Assembly (NCBI GenBank): GCA_043228905.1
Contig: JBHGNT010000012.1
Location: 4,154,001-4,218,000, forward strand
DNA from: Azolla caroliniana
Lineage: Eukaryota; Polypodiophyta
Length of the DNA stretch: 64,000 bases
Direction of reading: 5' to 3'
A program made the position numbers and the translations under genes. Under the pieces are notes generated by a model. The model had not been told where the DNA came from. It worked only from the letters and a program-made list of their open reading frames with translations, and did not search any database. Position 1 is the stretch's first letter; the number at the start of each line of letters is the position of its first letter. Below, one piece after another: positions 11,838-22,215 of the stretch.

Positions 11838-12298
11838 TGTATGTATTTTATCCTAAAATATCTCTGCCTAAATTTTTTCTACTATAATTAAGATATGGAT
11901 TTGTCGGGGTGAAGGAAGATTCAGAGATATTGAGGAATCTTGAATCAATGCCTCATATAACTAAGCCATGGTAAAAACTTAATAAATTAAAGTCTCCATT
12001 TTATCTTATGATCTGAAGGTTAATCAATGGCTTGGTTTTGGATCGCCATAAGCTTGTTCTTTGTGTTTTTTCCCCTGTCCGCAGGTAATGAATCAGTGGC
12101 TGAGCAAAATTCTTTCTATGGCTCTGTTGACAGCTTTGCCGATTTCATCACTCTTCTCATTCATATACTTCATGGTAAATACAGGAAGTAGATTTTGTAG
12201 ATAAAAGTCTAAGTTTGAAATCTTATTCCTACATTACTAGCAAATGCACTGTGGTCTGCAATATTTTGTTAAATAGGTGAGAGATCTAGGAATAGTGG
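11838..12298 (+). pseudogene. Duplicated ZIFL fragment: intron 1, exon 2, intron 2, start of exon 3
   Basis: This segment aligns with about 3572-4062 of the ZIFL pseudogene, including intron sequence. The exon 2 copy is 12134-12174, with AG before and GT after, and encodes LPISSLFSFIYFM. It is one codon shorter than the local ZIFL copy (IYSKM), and its YFM ending is closer to the normal family sequence. The exon 3 copy begins at about 12277 with VRDLGI and is then cut off by satellite sequence. Both ends join satellite repeat directly. Confidence 0.85.
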
Positions 12299-12498
12299 AA
12301 GACATCCAGGGGAAGATATTCAAAGAAAATCAGTTTCATTAACACAAAACAAGCTTCACAAGCCATATCTTTGTGTTCAGAAAAAGGTAGAATGATTGCT
12401 GATGACTGGACCGCTTAGAGAACAAGAAGAAGAAGAAAGATTGTACAGAAAAAATTCTTCCAAGCTTTTGTCAAACTGTTTCTGAGAAGAAAAGCTTC

Positions 12499-12630
12499 AT
12501 GGATAAAGAAGACCAAATTGAAGATGACGAAGATGATCTTGAAAGAGCTATCAGTGAAGAAGAAGATCGGCATGAAAATGAAGTAAAAGACATCCAGGGG
12601 AAGATATTTAAAGAAAATCAATTTCATTAA
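12499..12630 (+). other. Acidic mini-ORF, satellite unit B (43 aa)
   Basis: ATG-to-TAA frame with MDKEDQIEDDEDDLERAISE at the start and VKDIQGKIFKENQFH at the end. It is very rich in Asp and Glu in the first half and probably helical. The same frame is kept at equal length in unit C (12781-12912) and near that length in unit D. I recognise no family. Neither a promoter nor splice signals were established, so coding status is uncertain. Confidence 0.3.
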
Positions 12631-12780
12631 CATAAAACAAGCTTCATAAACCATATCTTTGTGTTTAAGCGAAGGTAGAATGGTTGTTGATGACTGGACC
12701 GCTTAGAGAACAAGAAGAAAGATTGTACAGAAAAACGTTTGACATGCTTTTGTCAAAATGTTTCTCGGAGGAAAAGCTTC

Positions 12781-12912
12781 ATGGATAAAGACGACCAAAT
12801 TGAAGAAGACGAAGGTGATCATGAAAGAGCTATCAGCGAAGAAGAAGATCGACATGAAAATGAAGTAAAAGACATCCAGGGTAAGATATTTAGAGGAAAT
12901 CAGTTTCATTAA
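12781..12912 (+). other. Acidic mini-ORF, satellite unit C (43 aa)
   Basis: Same length and frame as unit B. It differs by a few residues (for example MDKDDQIEEDEGDHERAISE) and ends IFRGNQFH then TAA. Confidence 0.3.
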
Positions 12913-13347
12913 CACAAAACAAGCTTCACAAGCCATATCTTTGTATTTAAGAAAAGGTAGAATGGTTGTTGATGATTGGACCGCTTAGAGAACAAGAAAG
13001 ATTGTAAACAAAAACTTTTTACATGCTTTTGTCAAAATGTTTTCGTGAAAGAGCTATCAGTGACATGAAAATGAAGTAAATTGAAGAAGACGAAGATGAT
13101 GATGAAAGAGCTAATTAGTGAAGAAGAAGATCGACATGAAAATGAAGCAAAAGACATCCAAGGGAAGATATTCAAGGAATAACAGTTTCATTAACACAAA
13201 ACAAGCTTCGCAAGCCATATCTTTGTGTTCGGAAAAAGGTAGAATGATTGTTGATGAGTTAACCGCATAGAGAACAAGAAGAAGAAAAATTGTACAGAAA
13301 AACTTCTTCCAAGCTTTTGTCAAACTGTTTCTGGGATGAAAAGCTTC

Positions 13348-13461
13348 ATGGATAAACCAGACCAAATTGAAGATGACGAAGATGATCTTGAAAGAGCTAT
13401 CAGTGAAGAAGAAGATCGGCATGAAAATGAAGTAAAAGACATCCAGGGGAAGATATTTTAA
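13348..13461 (+). other. Acidic mini-ORF, satellite unit D (37 aa)
   Basis: Begins MDKPDQIEDDEDDLERAISE and ends DIQGKIF. An extra T creates TAA six codons before the usual end. Confidence 0.28.
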
Positions 13462-13594
13462 GAAAATCAGTATCCATTAACACAAAACAAGCTTCTAGAA
13501 TGGTTGTTGATGACACCTCTTAGAGAACAAGAAAGATTGTACAGAAAAACGTTTTACATGCTTTTGTCAACATGTTTCTCGGATGAAAATTTTC

Positions 13595-13750
13595 ATGGAT
13601 GAAGAAGACCAATTTGAAGAAGAAGAAGAGAGCTCTGTCCACTACACCAAGAAGGTACCACATGGGGCTGAGAACCTACTAAGCCCGCAGGATGCGGACA
13701 TGGTAGACACTCCCCATCAATGTCCAATAGTTAGAATTAGAGTCTCGTAA
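13595..13750 (+). other. Acidic mini-ORF with a different tail, last satellite unit (51 aa)
   Basis: Starts MDEEDQFEEEEESS like the other units, then leaves the repeat and continues with a non-repeated tail containing HGAENLLSPQDADMVDTP before TAA. This could be the original 3' exon from which the satellite grew, or a chance read-through at the array edge. No known domain. Confidence 0.3.
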
Positions 13751-15890
13751 CTTTGGAGTTAACATATGGGAAACAACTCACTCATGTTGCATGTGTGCCC
13801 TTCAGTCATTGGAATCTACAAAGTTTATTATGGCGGATGGGAGGAAAATAGAACACAATGAGGCACACATATGGGAATAGACAGAGTAATGATGTGAGAT
13901 TCGGATTTGAAGTTTAGTGTCCTGTTTTGTTCTTTAAGCCTTCTTACTTGGTTCGTTTTCCAAACATGTTTCTATAAGCTTTGGTTCGTTTTGAAGCCTG
14001 TTTGAAGGGCATCACGGAGTTTTGTTTCTTGGTTTGAAGGGTCACAAACAAGTTTGGTGTGGTGTTTTCTTTCGCTTCAGCCTTCGATACGAACTCAAAT
14101 ATTATGAGAGGAAGTGCATTGATGAAAGTAGATGGGTGTGAGGATGAGCATCAAAAGTTGAAGAAAGCAGAAATATAATGATGGTATGGAACATGAGAAG
14201 ATATCTTATGTGGCTATCGTTTATGGGGTAGATGTCCAAACAAAGTCTCTCGATTCAGATACTCAATGTCATATTATTAATATGTTAGTGTTGATGCTAC
14301 CGTCATGATTTGGGGTGCTCATGTGAAGAAAAGCATCAAAGTTTAGGTTTATGAAAGGTTGAAGGTTAGGATGAAGGCATGATTGAAAGGATATGTGATA
14401 GGATGAGGCTCAAGACAAAAACAATTATAACTCAATTGGCAAGAACTTACTCTCATTCTTGGATTGAAAGGGTCAAGGGTTGGAATCTTTCAAAGGTGGA
14501 ATTCAATGGGTCAAGTGGAGGCAATGTGAATGGATGGACATGATATCGGAGAGTTAAATAACAATTAAGCTATAGAGCTCTTCGAGTGACTAAGAGTAAA
14601 GCTTTGCCTTACAAGTGCTTATAACTTGGAGGCCCGTACAAACTAGGTACAAAGAAAAACCGTGAGGAACAAAGTAGTGTGTAAGTTATTATTAGAAGAT
14701 GTCATATGCTGATTTTGGTGTGTGGGGAAGATAGTGGCAAACACGTAATAGTTAAATGCCAATGAAGCTACCAAGCTCTTCAAGCGATTAGGAGTAAAAC
14801 TTCGCCATGATCTATGGAGTAAAAACGTTTTGACATTTCTTGTTTGCTTGCCATCTTTGCTTCTACATTGACCATGAAACCCTGTTATATCTCGTCAATA
14901 AGACCCATGCTAAGACGGGGCATAACCCTCCTGGAGTTCGACTTTAAGCTCATGTTCGAATAGGTGAAGATCACGTCCTTGCCAACCATTTTTCAAGATG
15001 GCCAAGCAGTGAAGAGGCCACAAGGATCGAAGACAAATTGCTTGATGTCGCCCTCTTCACTGTCAACATTGTGGCGATTTGGGCATCTGGCATTGTTCAA
15101 GTACTAACCTAAGGGACACTATATTGAAAACAACTAAGTCATGCAAATGCCTCATTACTCCTACAGAATAAGGCTTATACATCGAGAGGCCTTTAGTTCA
15201 AGATTGGTGCTAAACTAGCTAATGCATGATCACATCTACGAAAGGCACCAGAAAAGAGACGCCCAACCTAAACCCAATCTATACAAGCGACGAGCTGACC
15301 AAGAACACCATAGAAGAAAACAATGACATTGCACACTTACCATCATGAACATAAATGAAGGTGGATGTTAAAAAACAAGCTAACTGAAGTACTAGAAATA
15401 CCCCTAGTGGTAATGAGGCTCGTAAAATCACAATTTTGGAACAAAATCCATGGGGTATTTGCCGATGAAAAGCACAAAGAGCAAGCAACCTTGTGGTGTG
15501 TCTTCAAAATATTAACTAAAGCACAAGGTGGGCACAATGGTGCCACGCAATTCTAACTGCTCACGCAAAGTCAGTCAGGAAAATTGTTCTCCCTTGACGA
15601 CATGAATTGACAAAGAGCACAACAAAAGCAAACCAAAAGGGCAACATGCAATGTTGGGTTAAGAAGACCAATGTGTCCACACAACAAAACGTCAAACCAA
15701 AATTAGCCAAGGATAGTTGTTCCTTTATCCACCACCCAAATCTTGGTATTGTTAACCAAATTATTCCCAATCTCGAGAATTGATCAAAGATGGATCTCCA
15801 TACTTAACATGACAAGGCAATGAACAATCTTGAGAAACCATATCAGTAAAACTCCCCATCTGTCACCGAGAGCATATGGAAAATCTTGTG
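13751..15890. other. Gene-free stretch with an old ~190-bp duplication
   Basis: No gene recognised. Segments near 14550-14620 and 14740-14810 share related text (AGCTCTTCGAGTGAC versus AGCTCTTCAAGCGAT, then AGGAGTAAA-like sequence), indicating a diverged tandem duplication. Several 60-70 codon ORFs on both strands at 15279-15770 show no family features. Confidence 0.4.
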
Positions 15891-15895
15891 GAAAA

Positions 15896-16309
15896 TGTTG
15901 GGAAACATGTTCCGTCGAATGGGAAGAGCACGAGCCGAATCGGAGGCCATATTGTATATGAGTATAAATATAGTTAGGGTAAGTAGTTAAAGAAGGATGA
16001 TCATTGTTTAAAAGTTCTTGTAAGTAGTTACCTTTGTAACTAGAGTGTGTGTGCGAGATAGAGAGAGTTATTAGAAACTCTTTTATAACCGTCTGTTAGA
16101 CGAAGATGAGCTCGAGGTTGTTGCCTGCGAGTCTCCTTGTATCCTCTCATATATAGTGTAATAGTTCGGAGTCTATGGGCTCCCGTGGTTTTTCCCTTTC
16201 AGGGTTTTCCACGTAAACATCTTGTGTCCTCTTGTTTGTGTATTCATTTCCAATTATTTCATTTCCACTTGTGAGTGATAATCGGTTGTGGCTGATCACA
16301 TACCCCACA
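15896..16309 (+). mobile_element. Solo LTR (copia-like), 414 bp, with TSD GAAAA
   Basis: The segment starts TGTTGGGAAAC and ends TACCCCACA, near-inverted termini. It is flanked by identical 5-bp repeats GAAAA at 15891-15895 and 16310-16314. Inside is the hairpin-like block CCGTGGTTTTTCCC followed by AGGGTTTTCCACG, which is shared with the LTRs of the copia elements at 26-55 kb. No internal retrotransposon sequence is present, so this is a solo LTR left by recombination between two LTRs. Orientation is taken from that shared block. Confidence 0.87.
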
Positions 16310-16319
16310 GAAAATCATA

Positions 16320-17085
16320 CATATATGCATAAACATATATAAAAATTACTAAGTACATATATTTTATACACATTCTTTTATAAATATTTTATATATCACA
16401 TATTACCCACATATATTATCATGCACACAATTATATACAAATACATACATAGATACATACTAATAACCAAACACAAAAAATATACAGAAAATAAATCAAT
16501 TACATATTATATATATACATATACACATACACATTAATATGTAAGATTACATATTATATGTATTACAAATCTACATACATACAAACAAGTCCATATATTA
16601 GGTACATTATTACATATATACACACACATAGACAAACACATAAATAAATTACATACTACATATCATATAATCTATACATATTACACAATATACAAATTTA
16701 CATACACATACATATATAGATATACTATATATGTACATACATATTCCACATATCACCATATACATAGGTTATACAGGACCATACAAACTACAATACTTAC
16801 ATATATATACATACATATACACACATTAGATATATGTATACTTACACATACATCAGATATATAGGTGCATATTACGTACATATTACAAATATACATCCAT
16901 ATACAAGCCATATACATACTAAACGTGGAACTATCCCGAAAATATACATACATAAATACATACATATATACACATTCATACATGTACATACATATCACCA
17001 CATACACACACACACATGGTCATACAAACTACAATAGTACATATATACATACACATACACCCATTAGATATATTATATATGATAG
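16320..17085. repeat. ATAC/ATAT-rich low-complexity region
   Basis: Almost entirely irregular runs of ACATAC, ATATAC and CACATAC. ORFs on both strands are repeat artefacts rich in Tyr, Ile, His and Thr. Confidence 0.9.
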
Positions 17086-18126
17086 GATGAGTTAGTTGTC
17101 AACTTGTAGAAGTGCTTCATGAATGTCTCTCTACATGTAAAATTATTTCATAAGTTGCAACAAACTAGAAACAAAAAGAAAGGCCATCCCTAAGGACATG
17201 GTATTTATGTTGATGAATTTTAATTTATTAGCAACTTCACATGGTGTCTATCCAAAAGCTAAATTTATATGTATTGTCTATCAGAAGATATATATATGTA
17301 TATATATGTATGTATCTGTATGTATTGCATAAACCCTAAACCCCATTCAAAAAATCAATGTTATAAAATATAGTTACAAATTATAAATGAAGGCTAAATT
17401 TAAACTCGTAGAAGGGTGCAAGTAGGTTATATTTTATTCTCTCTCGTACTTTTGAGGTGGACATGTTTCTAGAGTTTGGTCTGTTATGTTTTAGTAGAGT
17501 GGTTGTTCTATAACACTGATTATATAGTTTGGATTACTACGATTGGGCGACTATAAATTATTTTTGAGCTTCGAAATGGAGTTGCAAGAGCGAAGAGATT
17601 CCCTGCCCTAAACATGGCTAGAAATTGTTGAAAATCAAGACATCACTTGACATGAAGACAAGTCTTCGGCATTACACACGTGCCATAAAATCCGAGGGTG
17701 CATGTCATCGTAGTCATCGTCTTCGATGTGGCTTTTCCATGCTATGGTTTCACATTAGGACAATCCGAGCACTAGATAGATATACGTGGTGGGAGCGAAG
17801 TTCGTGCCTCGAAATTCGGTTCCATAATTTGTAGTATGTACTAATTCCCTAAACATACAAGCAAATACCAAACAGAATGGGCTACTCAACACCTGACACA
17901 CTCACTCACTCTCCATGTCACTACTTTCATTTTTACCGCAAGATTAAAAAAGAAAAAAAAAGTGACAAGACCTCCTTTTCTGGTTGATCCTTTTTCGATT
18001 ATGTCTCCAAAGTAGAAAGAAAGAAAGAGAGAAGCCTCCCACAAAAGAAGCTTGGGGAAAGATGGATACTAGATAGATAGATAACATATATATGTCAAGA
18101 TAAGCCATATTCAAAAGCCTAACATT
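17086..18126. other. Upstream region of the GH17 gene
   Basis: AT-rich, no gene recognised. GAAAGAAAGAAAGAGAG lies at about 18016-18032, (GATA)n at about 18070-18082 and an ATATATATG at about 18087, close before the ATG. A promoter is expected here but I cannot place a start site. Confidence 0.35.
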
Positions 18127-20452
18127 ATGAGAAGCACAATGGTGGTGGTACCCTTCCTTCTCATGCTACAACTACTACTACCACTACTACTACCTCTAGT
18201 GTGGCTACATATGGTGGCATTGCCGGCCCGCGGGATCGGGGTGAACTATGGCATGAAGGGCAACGACCTCCCCCCGCCCGCCCAAGTCGTGGAGCTCCTC
18301 AAGAAGACGTCGATCGATAGCGTGAAGCTCTACAATGCGGACGCGGAGGTGCTCTCGGCATTGGCCAACACGGGCATAAGCGTGGTGGTCGGGGTCGAGA
18401 ACGAGCTCCTCCTCCCTCTTGCCCGGAGCTCCCGTGCCGCCCAAATTTGGGTGAAACAACACATCCTCCCGTACTACCCGAGCACTTCCATATGTGCCAT
18501 AGCCGTCGGGAATGAGGTCCTCACCATGCCGGACCGCATCCTAGTGAGGCGGCGGCGCGGGGCCCGACCCATCAACCAATGGGGCCTCCTCCTCCCCGCG
18601 ATGAAGAACCTCCACCAAGCCCTCTACTCCCTCCTCGGCCCGGCGTCGGCTGAGTCCATCAAGATCTCTACCCCTTCCTCCATGGCCATCCTCTCGTCTT
18701 CCTCGCCCCCTTCCTCGGCCACCTTCAAGCCTCCCCTCCTTCCTTACATCAAAGATCTCTTGCAATTCCTCTCCCAGACCAATTCCCCACTCATGATCAA
18801 CATCTACCCTTACTTCGCCTACGCGTCCGATCCCGGGGGGGTTCCACTCGATTTTGCATTGTTCCAGTCCGTGCACGGTGTCCGGGACCCGGCCTCGGGC
18901 CTCGTCTACGGGAGCCTCTTTGATGCGCAGCTCGATGCTATACACTACGCGATGATGAAAGCCATGGGGGCAGGATCGGCGAAGGATGAACGGCTCCCCA
19001 CGGTCATTGTGTCCGAGACTGGGTGGCCGTCCAAAGGAGATTCAGACGAGACGGGTGCAAATCCGCAGAATGCCGAGACATACAACGGGAACCTCGTGAT
19101 GCGGGTTGCGTCGAGGGCCGGGACCCCGCTCCTCCCGGACCAGCCGCCGGCACATGCCTACATCTTCGCATTGTTCAACGAGAACGAGAAGACGGGCCCC
19201 GAGTCGGAGCGGAATTTTGGGCTCTACCGGCCTGACATGGGTGCGGTCTACGATGCGGGGCTCGGGACATCTTCTACCACGAAAGAGCCGCCATCGGCAT
19301 TCTCAGGAGGAGGAGGAGGAGGTGCGGGATTCTCAAGTGTGTGGTGTGTGGCGGGGCCGGGCGCAAGCGAGGAGGATCTACGTGCCGCAATCGGGTTTGC
19401 GTGCGGGGAAGGGGGCGCCGATTGCTCGGCCATCCAAGAAGGCCAGCCGTGCTTCGGGCCCGACACGCTCGCGGCCCATGCGTCCTACGCCATGAACAGC
19501 TACTATCAACTCCATGGGAGGAACTATTGGAACTGCTTCTTCAATGCATCTGCCCTTGTCACTGCCACCAATCCAAGTAAGTGTGTCAAAATTTGCAGCA
19601 CTAATACTATAAGATATGTTTCTAAGTTCCCACCATGAGTCCTTTTTTAGGAGAGTTTTTTGTTTTTGTGTGTGTGTGTGTTTTGTATTTGTCCCGATCG
19701 ACACACTTCTCATATGTCACGTTCTCTCGTGATCAAATTCGGAAAAAATCATGTATGTGAAAGCAACATTGCTTTGTTTTATACGCATATGTTTCTCTAC
19801 ATAAGGTATAGATGGTGGTTGTGGTGGGTCCGGTTAGGGTTAAGCCACTCGAGACATTAGTACCTAGCCCCTCTTCATGTTTCTTCTTGTAACATGGTAT
19901 ATAGTATATACCATTGTTTCGGTTTGTTTTGTAGGCCATGTTCACCTTTAGGATGTTTGCAATATTACGCTCTATTTGATTGCATTCATTCAATGAAATA
20001 TGTGCGCTTGCACTTTACTGATGATTTATACAAAAGGAATGAGCTTTTAAAGATAGATGTGCATTGTGTGGATCCAACTTTAGGACTCGACAAACATTAT
20101 GGAACAGTAAAGCATATTTGTCACATGATAAAAAAACTTTCAAATTCTATCACAAGAGTGAGACATTAATCTTGCATTTTAGGAGTCTTATAGGTATCTT
20201 CAATGTGCCTCGCACTTAATAATACTAACGTTTAGATTATTCATTCAAAAAATGTTCATAACCAAAACATCTCTCTTAAATTAAACTAGCTTTGCAAATG
20301 ATCTATTCACTCATAAGTTCTTGGGCACTAACATTGTGAAACTCAACTTAGAAATTTCTTCTCATGCTCATATCTTTAGTCTTTTGCTCTAATGTCTCAT
20401 TATTTTGCTTTATTGAGCAGGTTATGGCACTTGTACCTATCCATCTCAATAG
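18127..20452 (+). CDS. Glucan endo-1,3-beta-glucosidase, GH17 + X8 (CBM43) domain, two exons
   Basis: Predicted secreted beta-1,3-glucanase (callose-hydrolysing family, cell wall). Exon 1 is 18127-19576, the intron is 19577-20420 (GTAAGT...GAGCAG), exon 2 is 20421-20452; protein 493 aa. Residues 1-36 form a Leu-rich signal peptide ending LPARG. The GH17 barrel runs from IGVNYG (37-42) to about 376, with acid/base Glu130 in AVGNEVL and nucleophile Glu297 in VSETGWPSKG. A Gly-rich linker lies near 390-401. The X8 module begins with WCVAGPGASEEDL, with cysteines 407, 426, 433, 442 and 470. The sixth, Cys488, is encoded only after splicing (NPSYGTCTYPSQ, stop). Without splicing the frame reads into the intron and stops at 19636. 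No hydrophobic GPI tail is seen. Exon 1 is GC-rich against AT-rich flanks. Family and splice model are strong; which glucanase paralogue is unknown. Confidence 0.93.
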
Positions 20453-21780
20453 CAAGATGAATCTTCCAATGAATTGAAGGTGTGTTGGTCATTATCTTAT
20501 TAGGTGCCAATGCCCATATATCAACATTCATAACTATCTAGCTTGTAGTGAAAAATGCAACTTGTGCAATGTAGGTTTCAAGTTTGGTTAAGTCATGTAA
20601 TGTAATGATAATCATCTTTCTTGATTTATTGCATGATGAGTCATGATATATTCTTACTTGGCCCAACACATTGTTGGATATGCTAGGAACATTGAAATAG
20701 CAATATATCCTACGTGTGTTGGTCTTGCATGTTATGGGTACCACTTTGATATGAGCTTGTCAAAGCATCTTGATTTTGAATTAGGAGTAAAGGACCAAGA
20801 AGTTGGACTCATCGCAATTCACATCTAAAAGTACTCGTTTGAACTTTACAAACCCATATGAATAAGATATCCAAATGTTATAACCCAACTCATGCTCGGC
20901 ATTGCTACTAAAAAACACAACGGCTATATAAAGTACATGGTAGAAGAAGGCAAAAGACTATTTTTACATCTACAACACGTAGGGCAAAGAGAGTAAATAC
21001 ATAAGGAATCATGTTAAAGTGTCACGTTACACAACCTACTTTTTTTATTTTCTTGTCTTTTCTCGTGTGGCTATTTAATGCGAGATCATAACATTATTGA
21101 AATGGCTTGGTGAATATAGTCATTGATCAAACATTATCGGGTTAATATGTATTTCTACGTCTTAACTTAAGGATGTGAAACAAGATACAATAATGCATGT
21201 ACCATGAATGAAGGTTAAAAACTTCGACTTGTAAATTTCAAACTTACTCCCAAAAGAATCACAACTCCTTTTCCCTGTTTTTGTTTCTTTATCTCGAAGT
21301 TTGTAATACATGCATATACATATTTTATCCTTTGCATTGCCCGTGTCAAAAGTTATTTGGAAGAGAATATTGTAAATTGTGATCAATACAACATACAATT
21401 ATAGATTTCACATGTTATATATCATAGTGTGAACGAAATTATCGTCCTTCGCTTTATGAGTTTTGATAAACTCTCAACCTCCTCCTCCATTTCATCCATT
21501 ACAATCCCTAGAAGTTCTATATTCACAATCTATTGTTTCTATATTTCGTTACTTGTAACTATCTCTTGAATTATCAAAACCTCGTCATCACTGTGTTGGG
21601 TGGTTTAATGCATTATTACTTCTGAAAAATATCAAGTTCTAGACTTCTAATCTCGACAAACACAAATAAATCTAGATCATGGGCATACAAGAGCTCACAC
21701 AAGTATCTAAGTGATGTCCAATAACTTCGAGATAAGAAGTTTGTGGCAATCCTTGTGCCCTTGGTTAATTTTGTAGTTCC
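20453..21780. other. 3' flank of the GH17 gene, no gene seen
   Basis: AT-rich sequence without recognisable coding or RNA features. The 3' UTR and poly-A site of the GH17 gene should lie at its start. Confidence 0.4.
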
Positions 21781-21789
21781 ATTGAATAT

Positions 21790-22215
21790 TACCCGTGCCT
21801 AGTTTTTTGCAATGATACAAGTGGTACTTCACAAGGCTCCATTTTTCATTTGGAGCACATAAGTTGATAAAGGAAACACTTTGGCAACATTTCGACTAAC
21901 CCAAGTATAAGAAATTTTTATGTACATTCTCATGCCATCTATCTATTTGTACATTAACTAATTTGGATCAAGTAGAGTATATCGAGTCTAATTTGTCCTT
22001 TTTTATGTTGTAGACAAAGTCTATATACTAGTGGACTGTGGTATCTCACTAGGCTCCATTTGCATGGGAGCACATAAATTGATGTAATAAATGAAACATT
22101 TTGGCCACATCTCGATTAAAGGAAGTATAAGAAATTCTAATGCACATCTTCATGCCATCTACACATTAAGCTATTTGGATCAAGTCGAATATCTCATGTC
22201 ACATTAGTTCTTTAT
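21790..22215. repeat. Diverged ~240-bp tandem duplication
   Basis: Two adjacent blocks share CAAGGCTCCATTT or TAGGCTCCATTT, GGAGCACATAA, CCAAGTATAAGAAATT or GGAAGTATAAGAAATT, CATGCCATCTA and TTTGGATCAAGT in the same order (about 21810-21975 and 22055-22195). Confidence 0.75.

Larger units (their letters stand above)
11235..13640. repeat. ~280-bp satellite array derived from the 3' block of the adjacent repeat, interrupted by a ZIFL fragment
   Basis: The block GATTGTACAGAAAAAC recurs near 11250, 11535, 12437, 12720 and 13290, with diverged forms near 13001 and 13535. Each is followed by an AAGCTTCATGGAT block, GAAAGAGCTATCAGTGAAG, AAAGACATCCAGGGG, CACAAAACAAGCTTC and GGACCGCTTAGAGAACAAG. Spacing is about 245-300 bp. 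Between about 11838 and 12298 the array is interrupted by a copy of ZIFL exon 2 and surrounding introns. Long minus-strand ORFs in the units are rich in Phe and Ile and look like shadows. Confidence 0.85.

Noticed and set aside
11571-13422. Repeated minus-strand ORFs with MACEACFVLMKL in the satellite
   Set aside because: Phe/Ile-rich complement of an acidic, A-rich plus strand; unlikely protein composition and variable ends.
16753-17095. ORFs of 67-86 codons rich in Tyr, Ile and Cys on both strands
   Set aside because: Artefacts of ATAC-type low-complexity sequence.
18205-19713. Antisense and alternate-frame ORFs of 70-134 codons over the GH17 gene
   Set aside because: Shadows of GC-rich coding sequence; the sense frame has the GH17 and X8 motifs.
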